NCBI GenBank assembly: GCA_951230915.1
Contig: OX579637.1
Coordinates: forward strand, 14,322,001 to 14,386,000
Direction of reading: 5' to 3'
Source: Antitrichia curtipendula
Taxonomy: Eukaryota; Streptophyta; Bryopsida; Hypnales; Leucodontaceae
DNA: 64,000 nt
The notes under the pieces are model-generated. The model saw only the letters and a list, made by a program, of their open reading frames with translations, was not told the origin of the DNA and searched no databases. The first letter of the stretch is position 1. Every line of letters starts with the position of its first letter. Shown piece by piece: positions 39,891 to 52,895 of this stretch. Both the position numbers and the translations under genes were made by a program.

Positions 39891-41314
39891 CTCAAGTATT
39901 TGAATGCCCAAAAATATGAAATTGATGTGTAATTGCAATCCAACCGCACCTCAATTCAAAAAAATACAGAATAAGGTCAAACCTGTATTTTAATGGTAAC
40001 AAACATCAAATGTCATAGAATTCCATTTTGAAAGCCATTTGAACCAAATCGCACGAGTTGGAAATACCCTCAAGTATTTGAATGCCCAAAAATATGAAAT
40101 TGATGTGTAATTGCAATCCAACCGCACCTCAATTCAAAAAAATACAGAATAAGGTCAAACCTGTATTTTAATGGTAACAAACATCACATGTCATAGAATT
40201 CCATTTTGAAAGCGATTTGAACCAAATCGCACGAGTTGGAAATACCCTCAAGTATTTGAATGCCCAAGAATATGAAATTGATATGTAATTGCAATCCAAC
40301 CGCACCTCAATTCAAAAAAATACAGAATAAGGTCAAACCTGTATTTTAATGGTAACAAACATCACATGTCATAGAATTCCATTTTGAAAGCGACTTCAAC
40401 CAAGTTGCACAAGTTGGAAATACCCTCAAGTATTTGAATGCCCAAAAATATGAAATTGATGTATAATTGCAATCCAACCGCACCTCAATTCAAAAAAATA
40501 CAGAATAAGGTCAAACCTGTATTTTAATGGTAACAAACATCACATGTCATAGAATTCCATTTTGAAAGCGATTTGAACCAAATCGCACGAGTTGGAAATA
40601 CCCTCAAGTATTTGAATGCCCAAAAATATGAAATTGATGTGTAATTGCAATCCAACCGCACCTCAATTCAAAAAAATACAGAATAAGGTCAAACCTGTAT
40701 TTTAATGGTAACAAACATCAAATGTCATAGAATTCTATTTTGAAAGCGATTTGAACCAAATCGCACGAGTTGGAAATACCCTCAAGTATTTGAATGCCCA
40801 AGAATATGAAATTGATGTGTAATTGCAATCCAACCGCACCTCAATTCAAAAAAATACAGAATAAGGTCAAACCTGTATTTTAATGGTAACAAACATCACA
40901 TGTCATAGAATTCCATTTTGAAAGCGACTTCAACCAAGTTGCACGAGTTGGAAATACCCTCAAGTATTTGAATGCCCCAAAATATGAAATTGATGTATAA
41001 TTGCAATCCAACCGCACCTCAATTCAAAAAAATACAGAATAAGGTCAAACCTGTATTTTAATGGTAACAAACATCAAATGTCATAGAATTCCATTTTGAA
41101 AGCCATTTGAACCAAATTGCACGAGTTGGAAATACCCTCAAGTATTTGAATGCCCAAAAATATGAAATTGATGTGTAATTGCAATTCAACCGCACCTCAA
41201 TTCAAAAAAATACAGAATAAGGTCAAACCTGTATTTTAATGGTAACAAACATCAAATGTCATAGAAATCCATTTTGAAAGCGGTTTGAACCAAATCGTAA
41301 AAGTTCGAAATACC
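39891..41314 (+). repeat. 8-monomer tandem pair, second unit (1424 bp)
   Basis: This repeats 38467-39890. Its last monomer (41137-41314) is the full divergent type with GAAATCC, CGTAAAAG and TTCG. It shows the parental form of the hybrid that ends the first unit. Confidence 0.87.
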
Positions 41315-43274
41315 CTCTAGTATTTGAATGCCCAAGAATATGAAATTGATGTGTATTTGCAATCCCACCGCACCTCAATTCAAAAAAATACAGAATAAGG
41401 TCAAACCTGTATTTTAATGGTAACAAACATCAAATGTCATAGAATTCCATTTTGAAAGCCATTTGAACCAAATCGCACGAGTTGGAAATACCCTCAAGTA
41501 TTTGAATGCCGAAGAATATGAAATTGATGTGTAATTGCAATCCAACCGCACCTCAATTCAAAAAAATACAGAATAAGGTCAAACCTGTATTTTAATGGTA
41601 ACAAACATCACATGTCATAGAATTCCATTTTGAAAGCGATTGGAACCAAATCGCACGAGTTGGAAATACCCTCAAGTATTTGAATGCCCAAAAATATGAA
41701 ATTGATGTGTAATTGCAATCCAACCGCACCTCAATTCAAAAAAATACAGAATAAGGTCAAACCTGTATTTTAATGGTAACAAACATCAAATGTCATAGAA
41801 TTCCATTTTGAAAGCCATTTGAACCAAATCGCACGAGTTGGAAATACCCTCAAGTATTTGAATGCCCAAAAATATGAAATTGATGTGTAATTGCAATCCA
41901 ACCGCACCTCAATTCAAAAAAATACAGAATAAGGTCAAACCTGTATTTTAATGGTAACAAACATCACATGTCATAGAATTCCATTTTGAAAGCGATTTGA
42001 ACCAAATCGCACGAGTTGGAAATACCCTCAAGTATTTGAATGCCCAAGAATATGAAATTGATGTGTAATTGCAATCCAACCGCACCTCAATTCAAAAAAA
42101 ATACAGAATAAGGTCAAACCTGTATTTTAATGGTAACAAACATCAAATGTCATAGAATTCCATTTTGAAAGCCATTTGAACCAAATCGCACGAGTTGGAA
42201 ATACCCTCAAGTATTTGAATGCCCAAAAATATGAAATTGATGTGTAATTGCAATCCAACCGCACCTCAATTCAAAAAAATACAGAATAAGGTCAAACCTG
42301 TATTTTAATGGTAACAAACATCACATGTCATAGAATTCCATTTTGAAAGCGATTTGAACCAAATCGCACGAGTTGGAAATACCCTCAAGTATTTGAATGC
42401 CCAAGAATATGAAATTGATGTGTAATTGCAATCCAACCGCACCTCAATTAAAAAAAAATACAGAATAAGGTCAAACCTGTATTTTAATGGTAACAAACAT
42501 CAAATGTCATAGAATTCCATTTTGAAAGCGATTTGAATCAAATCGCACGAGTTGGAAATACCCTCAAGTATTTGAATGCCCAAAAATATGAAATTGATGT
42601 GTAATTGCAATCCAACCGCACCTCAATTCAAAAAAATACAGAATAAGGTCAAACCTGTATTTTAATGGTAACAAACATCACATGTCATAGAATTCCATTT
42701 TGAAAGCGATTTGAATCAAATCGCACGAGTTGGAAATACCCTCAAGTATTTGAATGCCCAAAAATATGAAATTGATGTGTAATTGCAATCCAACCGCACC
42801 TCAATTCAAAAAAATACAGAATAAGGTCAAACCTGTATTTTAATGGTAACAAACATCACATGTCATAGAATTCCATTTTGAAAGCGACTTCAACCAAGTT
42901 GCACAAGTTGGAAATACCCTCAAGTATTTGAATGCCCAAAAATATGAAATTGATGTGTAATTGCAATCCAACCGCACCTCAATTCAAAAAAATACAGAAT
43001 AAGGTCAAACCTGTATTTTAATGGTAACAAACATCACATGTCATAGAATTCCATTTTGAAAGCCATTTGAACCAAATCGCACGAGTTGGAAATACCCTCA
43101 AGTATTTGAATGCCCAAAAATATGAAATTGATGTGTAATTGCAATCCAACCGCACCTCAATTCAAAAAAATACAGAATAAGGTCAAACCTGTATTTTAAT
43201 GGTAACAAACATCAAATGTTAGAGAATTCCATTTTGAAAGCGATTTGAACCAAATCGCACGAGTTGAAAATACC
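41315..43274 (+). repeat. Satellite monomers with the first eight-A unit
   Basis: The stretch starts with the rest of the five-unit module (CCCACC, GAATGCCGAAGA, GATTGG). The unit at 42027 has eight A with C67 retained. A nine-A unit follows at 42384, then a unit at 42563 that joins C119 with the GAATC spacer. Class B, GCC and TTAGAG units then lead into the next block. No gene is present. Confidence 0.8.
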
Positions 43275-43630
43275 CTCAAGTATTTGAATGCCCAAAAATA
43301 TGAAATTGATGTGTAATTGCAATCCAACCGCACCTCAATTCAAAAAAATACAGAATAAGGTCAAACCTGTATTTTAATGGTAACAAACATCACATGTCAT
43401 AGAATTCCATTTTGAAAGCCATTTGAACCAAATCGCACGAGTTGGAAATACCCTCAAGTATTTGAATGCCCAAAAATATGAAATTGATGTGTAATTGCAA
43501 TCCAACCGCACCTCAATTCAAAAAAATACAGAATAAGGTCAAACCTGTATTTTAATGGTAACAAACATCAAATGTTAGAGAATTCCATTTTGAAAGCGAT
43601 TTGAACCAAATCGCACGAGTTGAAAATACC
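42919..43630 (+). repeat. Tandem 2-monomer duplication (356 bp twice)
   Basis: A GCC unit followed by a TTAGAG unit (42919-43274) is repeated at 43275-43630. In the related block at 34725 the pair occurs once. The TTAGAG type combines C124 to T, T126 to G and GTTGAAAAT at the unit end, three linked changes that make it easy to follow. Confidence 0.85.
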
Positions 43631-46440
43631 CTCAAGTATTTGAATGCCCAAAAATATGAAATTGATGTGTAATTGCAATCCAACCGCACCTCAATTCAAA
43701 AAAATACAGAATAAGGTCAAACCTGTATTTTAATGGTAACAAACATCACATGTCATAGAATTCCATTTTGAAAGCGACTTGAACCAAATCGCACGAGTTG
43801 GAAATACCCTCAAGTATTTGAATGCCCAAGAATATGAAATTGATGTGTAATTGCAATCCAACCGCACCTCAATTAAAAAAAAATACAGAATAAGGTCAAA
43901 CCTGTATTTTAATGGTAACAAACATCAAATGTCATAGAATTCCATTTTGAAAGCGATTTGAATCAAATCGCACGAGTTGGAAATACCCTCAAGTATTTGA
44001 ATGCCCAAAAATATGAAATTGATGTGTAATTGCAATCCAACCGCACCTCAATTCAAAAAAATACAGAATAAGGTCAAACCTGTATTTTAATGGTAACAAA
44101 CATCACATGTCATAGAATTCCATTTTGAAAGCGATTTGAACCAAATCGCACGAGTTGGAAATACCCTCAAGTATTTGAATGCCCAAGAATATGAAATTGA
44201 TGTGTAATTGCAATCCAACCGCACCTCAATTAAAAAAAAATACAGAATAAGGTCAAACCTGTATTTTAATGGTAACAAACATCAAATGTCATAGAATTCC
44301 ATTTTGAAAGCGATTTGAATCAAATCGCACGAGTTGGAAATACCCTCAAGTATTTGAATGCCCAAAAATATGAAATTGATGTGTAATTGCAATCCAACCG
44401 CACCTCAATTCAAAAAAATACAGAATAAGGTCAAACCTGTATTTTAATGGTAACAAACATCACATGTCATAGAATTCCATTTTGAAAGCGACTTCAACCA
44501 AGTTGCACAAGTTGGAAATACCCTCAAGTATTTGAATGCCCAAAAATATGAAATTGATGTGTAATTGCAATCCAACCGCACCTCAATTCAAAAAAATACA
44601 GAATAAGGTCAAACCTGTATTTTAATGGTAACAAACATCACATGTCATAGAATTCCATTTTGAAAGCCATTTGAACCAAATCGCACGAGTTGGAAATACC
44701 CTCAAGTATTTGAATGCCCAAAAATATGAAATTGATGTGTAATTGCAATCCAACCGCACCTCAATTCAAAAAAATACAGAATAAGGTCAAACCTGTATTT
44801 TAATGGTAACAAACATCAAATGTTAGAGAATTCCATTTTGAAAGCGATTTGAACCAAATCGCACGAGTTGAAAATACCCTCAAGTATTTGAATGCCCAAA
44901 AATATGAAATTGATGTGTAATTGCAATCCAACCGCACCTCAATTCAAAAAAATACAGAATAAGGTCAAACCTGTATTTTAATGGTAACAAACATCACATG
45001 TCATAGAATTCCATTTTGAAAGCGACTTGAACCAAATCGCACGAGTTGGAAATACCCTCAAGTATTTGAATGCCCAAGAATATGAAATTGATGTGTAATT
45101 GCAATCCAACCGCACCTCAATTAAAAAAAAATACAGAATAAGGTCAAACCTGTATTTTAATGGTAACAAACATCAAATGTCATAGAATTCCATTTTGAAA
45201 GCGATTTGAATCAAATCGCACGAGTTGGAAATACCCTCAAGTATTTGAATGCCCAAAAATATGAAATTGATGTGTAATTGCAATCCAACCGCACCTCAAT
45301 TCAAAAAAATACAGAATAAGGTCAAACCTGTATTTTAATGGTAACAAACATCACATGTCATAGAATTCCATTTTGAAAGCGATTTGAACCAAATCGCACG
45401 AGTTGGAAATACCCTCAAGTATTTGAATGCCCAAGAATATGAAATTGATGTGTAATTGCAATCCAACCGCACCTCAATTAAAAAAAAATACAGAATAAGG
45501 TCAAACCTGTATTTTAATGGTAACAAACATCAAATGTCATAGAATTCCATTTTGAAAGCGATTTGAATCAAATCGCACGAGTTGGAAATACCCTCAAGTA
45601 TTTGAATGCCCAAAAATATGAAATTGATGTGTAATTGCAATCCAACCGCACCTCAATTCAAAAAAATACAGAATAAGGTCAAACCTGTATTTTAATGGTA
45701 ACAAACATCACATGTCATAGAATTCCATTTTGAAAGCGACTTCAACCAAGTTGCACAAGTTGGAAATACCCTCAAGTATTTGAATGCCCAAAAATATGAA
45801 ATTGATGTGTAATTGCAATCCAACCGCACCTCAATTCAAAAAAATACAGAATAAGGTCAAACCTGTATTTTAATGGTAACAAACATCACATGTCATAGAA
45901 TTCCATTTTGAAAGCGATTGGAACCAAATCGCACGAGTTGGAAATACCCTCAAGTATTTGAATGCCCAAGAATATGAAATTGATGTGTAATTGCAATCCA
46001 ACCGCACCTCAATTCAAAAAAATACAGAATAAGGTCAAACCTGTATTTTAATGGTAACAAACATCACATGTCATAGAATTCCATTTTGAAAGCGACTTCA
46101 ACCAAGTTGCACGAGTTGGAAATACCCTCAAGTATTTGAATGCCCAAAAATATGAAATTGATGTGTAATTGCAATCCAACCGCACCTCAATTCAAAAAAA
46201 TACAGAATAAGGTCAAACCTGTATTTTAATGGTAACAAACATCACATGTCATAGAATTCCATTTTGAAAGCGACTTCAACCAAGTTGCACAAGTTGGAAA
46301 TACCCTCAAGTATTTGAATGCCCAAAAATATGAAATTGATGTGTAATTGCAATCCAACCGCACCTCAATTCAAAAAAATACAGAATAAGGTCAAACCTGT
46401 ATTTTAATGGTAACAAACATCACATGTCATAGAATTCCAT
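43275..46440 (+). repeat. Copy of the 34.7-37.9 kb HOR block
   Basis: The monomer order matches 34725 to about 37890 at +8550 bp (48 x 178 + 6). Nine-A units at 43809, 44166, 45057 and 45414 match 35259, 35616, 36507 and 36864. TTAGAG units at 43453 and 44701 match 34903 and 36151. The match ends in unit 46305, which has a class B dyad ending CACGAG where the other copy has GCC. Confidence 0.87.
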
Positions 46441-46660
46441 TTTGAAAGCGACTTCAACCAAGTTGCACGAGTTGGAAATACCCTCAAGTATTTGAATGCC
46501 CAAAAATATGAAATTGATGTATAATTGCAATCCAACCGCACCTCAATTCAAAAAAATACAGAATAAGGTCAAACCTGTATTTTAATGGTAACAAACATCA
46601 AATGTCATAGAATTCCATTTTGAAAGCCATTTGAACCAAATTGCACGAGTTGGAAATACC

Positions 46661-47372
46661 CTCAAGTATTTGAATGCCCAAAAATATGAAATTGATGTGT
46701 AATTGCAATTCAACCGCACCTCAATTCAAAAAAATACAGAATAAGGTCAAACCTGTATTTTAATGGTAACAAACATCAAATGTCATAGAAATCCATTTTG
46801 AAAGCGGTTTGAACCAAATCGTAAAAGTTCGAAATACCCTCTAGTATTTGAATGCCCAAGAATATGAAATTGATGTGTATTTGCAATCCAACCGCACCTC
46901 AATTCAAAAAAATACAGAATAAGGTCAAACCTGTATTTTAATGGTAACAAACATCAAATGTCATAGAATTCCATTTTGAAAGCGATTTGAACCAAATTGC
47001 ACGAGTTGGAAATACCCTCAAGTATTTGAATGCCCAAAAATATGAAATTGATGTGTAATTGCAATTCAACCGCACCTCAATTCAAAAAAATACAGAATAA
47101 GGTCAAACCTGTATTTTAATGGTAACAAACATCAAATGTCATAGAAATCCATTTTGAAAGCGGTTTGAACCAAATCGTAAAAGTTCGAAATACCCTCTAG
47201 TATTTGAATGCCCAAGAATATGAAATTGATGTGTATTTGCAATCCAACCGCACCTCAATTCAAAAAAATACAGAATAAGGTCAAACCTGTATTTTAATGG
47301 TAACAAACATCAAATGTCATAGAATTCCATTTTGAAAGCGATTTGAACCAAATTGCACGAGTTGGAAATACC
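46661..47372 (+). repeat. Dimer expansion of the divergent subfamily (356 bp twice)
   Basis: The divergent unit (GCAATTCAACC, GAAATCC, CGTAAAAG, TTCG) is followed by a CTCTAG unit with GTGTATTTG and AAATTGC, and the dimer is repeated once. A third divergent unit follows at 47729, which heads the five-unit module. Confidence 0.86.
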
Positions 47373-49331
47373 CTCAAGTATTTGAATGCCCAAGAATATG
47401 AAATTGATGTGTAATTGCAATCCAACCGCACCTCAATTCAAAAAAATACAGAATAAGGTCAAACCTGTATTTTAATGGTAACAAACATCACATGTCATAG
47501 AATTCCATTTTGAAAGCGACTTCAACCAAGTTGCACGAGTTGGAAATACCCTCAAGTATTTGAATGCCCAAAAATATGAAATTGATGTATAATTGCAATC
47601 CAACCGCACCTCAATTCAAAAAAATACAGAATAAGGTCAAACCTGTATTTTAATGGTAACAAACATCAAATGTCATAGAATTCCATTTTGAAAGCCATTT
47701 GAACCAAATTGCACGAGTTGGAAATACCCTCAAGTATTTGAATGCCCAAAAATATGAAATTGATGTGTAATTGCAATTCAACCGCACCTCAATTCAAAAA
47801 AATACAGAATAAGGTCAAACCTGTATTTTAATGGTAACAAACATCAAATGTCATAGAAATCCATTTTGAAAGCGGTTTGAACCAAATCGTAAAAGTTCGA
47901 AATACCCTCTAGTATTTGAATGCCCAAGAATATGAAATTGATGTGTATTTGCAATCCCACCGCACCTCAATTCAAAAAAATACAGAATAAGGTCAAACCT
48001 GTATTTTAATGGTAACAAACATCAAATGTCATAGAATTCCATTTTGAAAGCCATTTGAACCAAATCGCACGAGTTGGAAATACCCTCAAGTATTTGAATG
48101 CCGAAGAATATGAAATTGATGTGTAATTGCAATCCAACCGCACCTCAATTCAAAAAAATACAGAATAAGGTCAAACCTGTATTTTAATGGTAACAAACAT
48201 CACATGTCATAGAATTCCATTTTGAAAGCGATTGGAACCAAATCGCACGAGTTGGAAATACCCTCAAGTATTTGAATGCCCAAAAATATGAAATTGATGT
48301 GTAATTGCAATCCAACCGCACCTCAATTCAAAAAAATACAGAATAAGGTCAAACCTGTATTTTAATGGTAACAAACATCAAATGTCATAGAATTCCATTT
48401 TGAAAGCCATTTGAACCAAATCGCACGAGTTGGAAATACCCTCAAGTATTTGAATGCCCAAAAATATGAAATTGATGTGTAATTGCAATCCAACCGCACC
48501 TCAATTCAAAAAAATACAGAATAAGGTCAAACCTGTATTTTAATGGTAACAAACATCACATGTCATAGAATTCCATTTTGAAAGCGATTTGAACCAAATC
48601 GCACGAGTTGGAAATACCCTCAAGTATTTGAATGCCCAAGAATATGAAATTGATGTGTAATTGCAATCCAACCGCACCTCAATTCAAAAAAAATACAGAA
48701 TAAGGTCAAACCTGTATTTTAATGGTAACAAACATCAAATGTCATAGAATTCCATTTTGAAAGCGATTTGAATCAAATCGCACGAGTTGGAAATACCCTC
48801 AAGTATTTGAATGCCCAAAAATATGAAATTGATGTGTAATTGCAATCCAACCGCACCTCAATTCAAAAAAATACAGAATAAGGTCAAACCTGTATTTTAA
48901 TGGTAACAAACATCACATGTCATAGAATTCCATTTTGAAAGCGACTTCAACCAAGTTGCACAAGTTGGAAATACCCTCAAGTATTTGAATGCCCAAAAAT
49001 ATGAAATTGATGTGTAATTGCAATCCAACCGCACCTCAATTCAAAAAAATACAGAATAAGGTCAAACCTGTATTTTAATGGTAACAAACATCACATGTCA
49101 TAGAATTCCATTTTGAAAGCCATTTGAACCAAATCGCACGAGTTGGAAATACCCTCAAGTATTTGAATGCCCAAAAATATGAAATTGATGTGTAATTGCA
49201 ATCCAACCGCACCTCAATTCAAAAAAATACAGAATAAGGTCAAACCTGTATTTTAATGGTAACAAACATCAAATGTTAGAGAATTCCATTTTGAAAGCGA
49301 TTTGAACCAAATCGCACGAGTTGAAAATACC
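47373..49331 (+). repeat. Satellite monomers with module copy and eight-A unit
   Basis: This contains class B and GTAT units, the five-unit module from 47729, an eight-A unit with GAATC spacer at 48619, then class B, GCC and TTAGAG units like those at 34547-35080. There is no gene or foreign insertion. Confidence 0.8.
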
Positions 49332-50402
49332 CTCAAGTATTTGAATGCCCAAAAATATGAAATTGATGTGTAATTGCAATCCAACCGCACCTCAATTCAA
49401 AAAAATACAGAATAAGGTCAAACCTGTATTTTAATGGTAACAAACATCACATGTCATAGAATTCCATTTTGAAAGCGACTTGAACCAAATCGCACGAGTT
49501 GGAAATACCCTCAAGTATTTGAATGCCCAAGAATATGAAATTGATGTGTAATTGCAATCCAACCGCACCTCAATTAAAAAAAAATACAGAATAAGGTCAA
49601 ACCTGTATTTTAATGGTAACAAACATCAAATGTCATAGAATTCCATTTTGAAAGCGATTTGAATCAAATCGCACGAGTTGGAAATACCCTCAAGTATTTG
49701 AATGCCCAAAAATATGAAATTGATGTGTAATTGCAATCCAACCGCACCTCAATTCAAAAAAATACAGAATAAGGTCAAACCTGTATTTTAATGGTAACAA
49801 ACATCACATGTCATAGAATTCCATTTTGAAAGCGACTTGAACCAAATCGCACGAGTTGGAAATACCCTCAAGTATTTGAATGCCCAAGAATATGAAATTG
49901 ATGTGTAATTGCAATCCAACCGCACCTCAATTAAAAAAAAATACAGAATAAGGTCAAACCTGTATTTTAATGGTAACAAACATCAAATGTCATAGAATTC
50001 CATTTTGAAAGCGATTTGAATCAAATCGCACGAGTTGGAAATACCCTCAAGTATTTGAATGCCCAAAAATATGAAATTGATGTGTAATTGCAATCCAACC
50101 GCACCTCAATTCAAAAAAATACAGAATAAGGTCAAACCTGTATTTTAATGGTAACAAACATCACATGTCATAGAATTCCATTTTGAAAGCGATTTGAACC
50201 AAATCGCACGAGTTGGAAATACCCTCAAGTATTTGAATGCCCAAGAATATGAAATTGATGTGTAATTGCAATCCAACCGCACCTCAATTAAAAAAAAATA
50301 CAGAATAAGGTCAAACCTGTATTTTAATGGTAACAAACATCAAATGTCATAGAATTCCATTTTGAAAGCGATTTGAATCAAATCGCACGAGTTGGAAATA
50401 CC
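49332..50402 (+). repeat. Dimer expansion, 357 bp three times
   Basis: Each dimer is a normal-length unit plus a nine-A unit with GAATC spacer: 49332-49688, 49689-50045 and 50046-50402. The first two have GACTTGAACC in their first unit and the third has GATTTGAACC. In related blocks (34.5-37.0 kb) only one GACTTGAACC dimer and one GATTTGAACC dimer occur, so this block has one more. Confidence 0.88.
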
Positions 50403-50758
50403 CTCAAGTATTTGAATGCCCAAAAATATGAAATTGATGTGTAATTGCAATCCAACCGCACCTCAATTCAAAAAAATACAGAATAAGGTCAAACCTGTAT
50501 TTTAATGGTAACAAACATCACATGTCATAGAATTCCATTTTGAAAGCGATTGGAACCAAATCGCACGAGTTCGAAATACCCTCAAGTATTTGAATGCCCA
50601 AAAATATGAAATTGATGTGTAATTGCAATCCAACCGCACCTCAATTCAAAAAAATACAGAATAAGGTCAAACCTGTATTTTAATGGTAACAAACATCACA
50701 TGTCATAGAATTCCATTTTGAAAGCCATTTGAACCAAATCGCACGAGTTGGAAATACC
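50403..50758 (+). repeat. Two linking satellite monomers
   Basis: The first has GATTGG with TTCG and the second has a GCC dyad. The next junction reads CTCTAG although the preceding unit has the normal dyad end, so CTCTAG is not always linked to the divergent unit. Confidence 0.8.
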
Positions 50759-52895
50759 CTCTAGTATTTGAATGCCCAAAAATATGAAATTGATGTGTAA
50801 TTGCAATCCAACCGCACCTCAATTCAAAAAAATACAGAATAAGGTCAAACCTGTATTTTAATGGTAACAAACATCAAATGTCATAGAATTCCATTTTGAA
50901 AGCGATTTGAACCAAATCGCACGAGTTGGAAATACCCTCAAGTATTTGAATGCCCAAGAATATGAAATTGATGTGTAATTGCAATCCAACCGCACCTCAA
51001 TTCAAAAAAATACAGAATAAGGTCAAACCTGTATTTTAATGGTAACAAACATCAAATGTCATAGAATTCCATTTTGAAAGCCATTTGAACCAAATCGCAC
51101 GAGTTGGAAATACCCTCAAGTATTTGAATGCCCAAGAATATGAAATTGATGTGTAATTGCAATCCAACCGCACCTCAATTCAAAAAAATACAGAATAAGG
51201 TCAAACCTGTATTTTAATGGTAACAAACATCAAATGTCATAGAATTCCATTTTGAAAGCGATTTGAACCAAATCGCACGAGTTCGAAATACCCTCAAGTA
51301 TTTGAATGCCCAAAAATATGAAATTGATGTGTAATTGCAATCCAACCGCACCTCAATTCAAAAAAATACAGAATAAGGTCAAACCTGTATTTTAATGGTA
51401 ACAAACATCAAATGTCATAGAATTCTATTTTGAAAGCGATTTGAACCAAATCGCACGAGTTGGAAATACCCTCAAGTATTTGAATGCCCAAGAATATGAA
51501 ATTGATGTGTAATTGCAATCCAACCGCACCTCAATTCAAAAAAATACAGAATAAGGTCAAACCTGTATTTTAATGGTAACAAACATCACATGTCATAGAA
51601 TTCTATTTTGAAAGCGATTTGAACCAAATCGCACGAGTTGGAAATACCCTCAAGTATTTGAATGCCCAAGAATATGAAATTGATGTGTAATTGCAATCCA
51701 ACCGCACCTCAATTCAAAAAAATACAGAATAAGGTCAAACCTGTATTTTAATGGTAACAAACATCACATGTCATAGAATTCCATTTTGAAAGCGACTTCA
51801 ACCAAGTTGCACGAGTTGGAAATACCCTCAAGTATTTGAATGCCCAAAAATATGAAATTGATGTATAATTGCAATCCAACCGCACCTCAATTCAAAAAAA
51901 TACAGAATAAGGTCAAACCTGTATTTTAATGGTAACAAACATCAAATGTCATAGAATTCCATTTTGAAAGCCATTTGAACCAAATTGCACGAGTTGGAAA
52001 TACCCTCAAGTATTTGAATGCCCAAAAATATGAAATTGATGTGTAATTGCAATTCAACCGCACCTCAATTCAAAAAAATACAGAATAAGGTCAAACCTGT
52101 ATTTTAATGGTAACAAACATCAAATGTCATAGAAATCCATTTTGAAAGCGGTTTGAACCAAATCGTAAAAGTTCGAAATACCCTCTAGTATTTGAATGCC
52201 CAAGAATATGAAATTGATGTGTATTTGCAATCCAACCGCACCTCAATTCAAAAAAATACAGAATAAGGTCAAACCTGTATTTTAATGGTAACAAACATCA
52301 AATGTCATAGAATTCCATCTTGAAAGCGGTTTGAACCAAATCGCACGAGTTGGAAATACCCTCAAGTATTTGAATGCCCAAAAATATGAAATTGATGTGT
52401 AATTGCAATCCAACCGCACCTCAATTCAAAAAAATACAGAATAAGGTCAAACCTGTATTTTAATGGTAACAAACATCAAATGTCATAGAATTCCATTTTG
52501 AAAGCCATTTGAACCAAATCGCACGAGTTGGAAATACCCTCAAGTATTTGAATGCCCAAAAATATGAAATTGATGTGTAATTGCAATCCAACCGCACCTC
52601 AATTCAAAAAAATACAGAATAAGGTCAAACCTGTATTTTAATGGTAACAAACATCACATGTCATAGAATTCCATTTTGAAAGCGATTTGAACCAAATCGC
52701 ACGAGTTGGAAATACCCTCAAGTATTTGAATGCCCAAGAATATGAAATTGATGTGTAATTGCAATCCAACCGCACCTCAATTCAAAAAAAATACAGAATA
52801 AGGTCAAACCTGTATTTTAATGGTAACAAACATCAAATGTCATAGAATTCCATTTTGAAAGCGATTTGAATCAAATCGCACGAGTTGGAAATACC
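50759..52895 (+). repeat. 12-monomer HOR, complete copy (2137 bp)
   Basis: The units begin at 50759, 50937, 51115, 51293, 51471, 51649, 51827, 52005, 52183, 52361, 52539 and 52717. The order is class A; GCC; TTCG; TTCTATTTT with A119; TTCTATTTT with C119; class B ending CACGAG; GTAT with AAATTGC; divergent type; CTCTAG with CCATCTTG; GCC; class A; and eight-A with GAATC spacer. The length is 12 x 178 + 1. Confidence 0.88.

Noticed and set aside
5262..50336. Twenty-six near-identical 63-codon minus-strand open frames
   Set aside because: Each spans a satellite junction, depends on a one-base A insertion, begins with TTG and lies within non-coding tandem repeats. No codon-like conservation is visible. 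I treat them as artefacts of the repeat.
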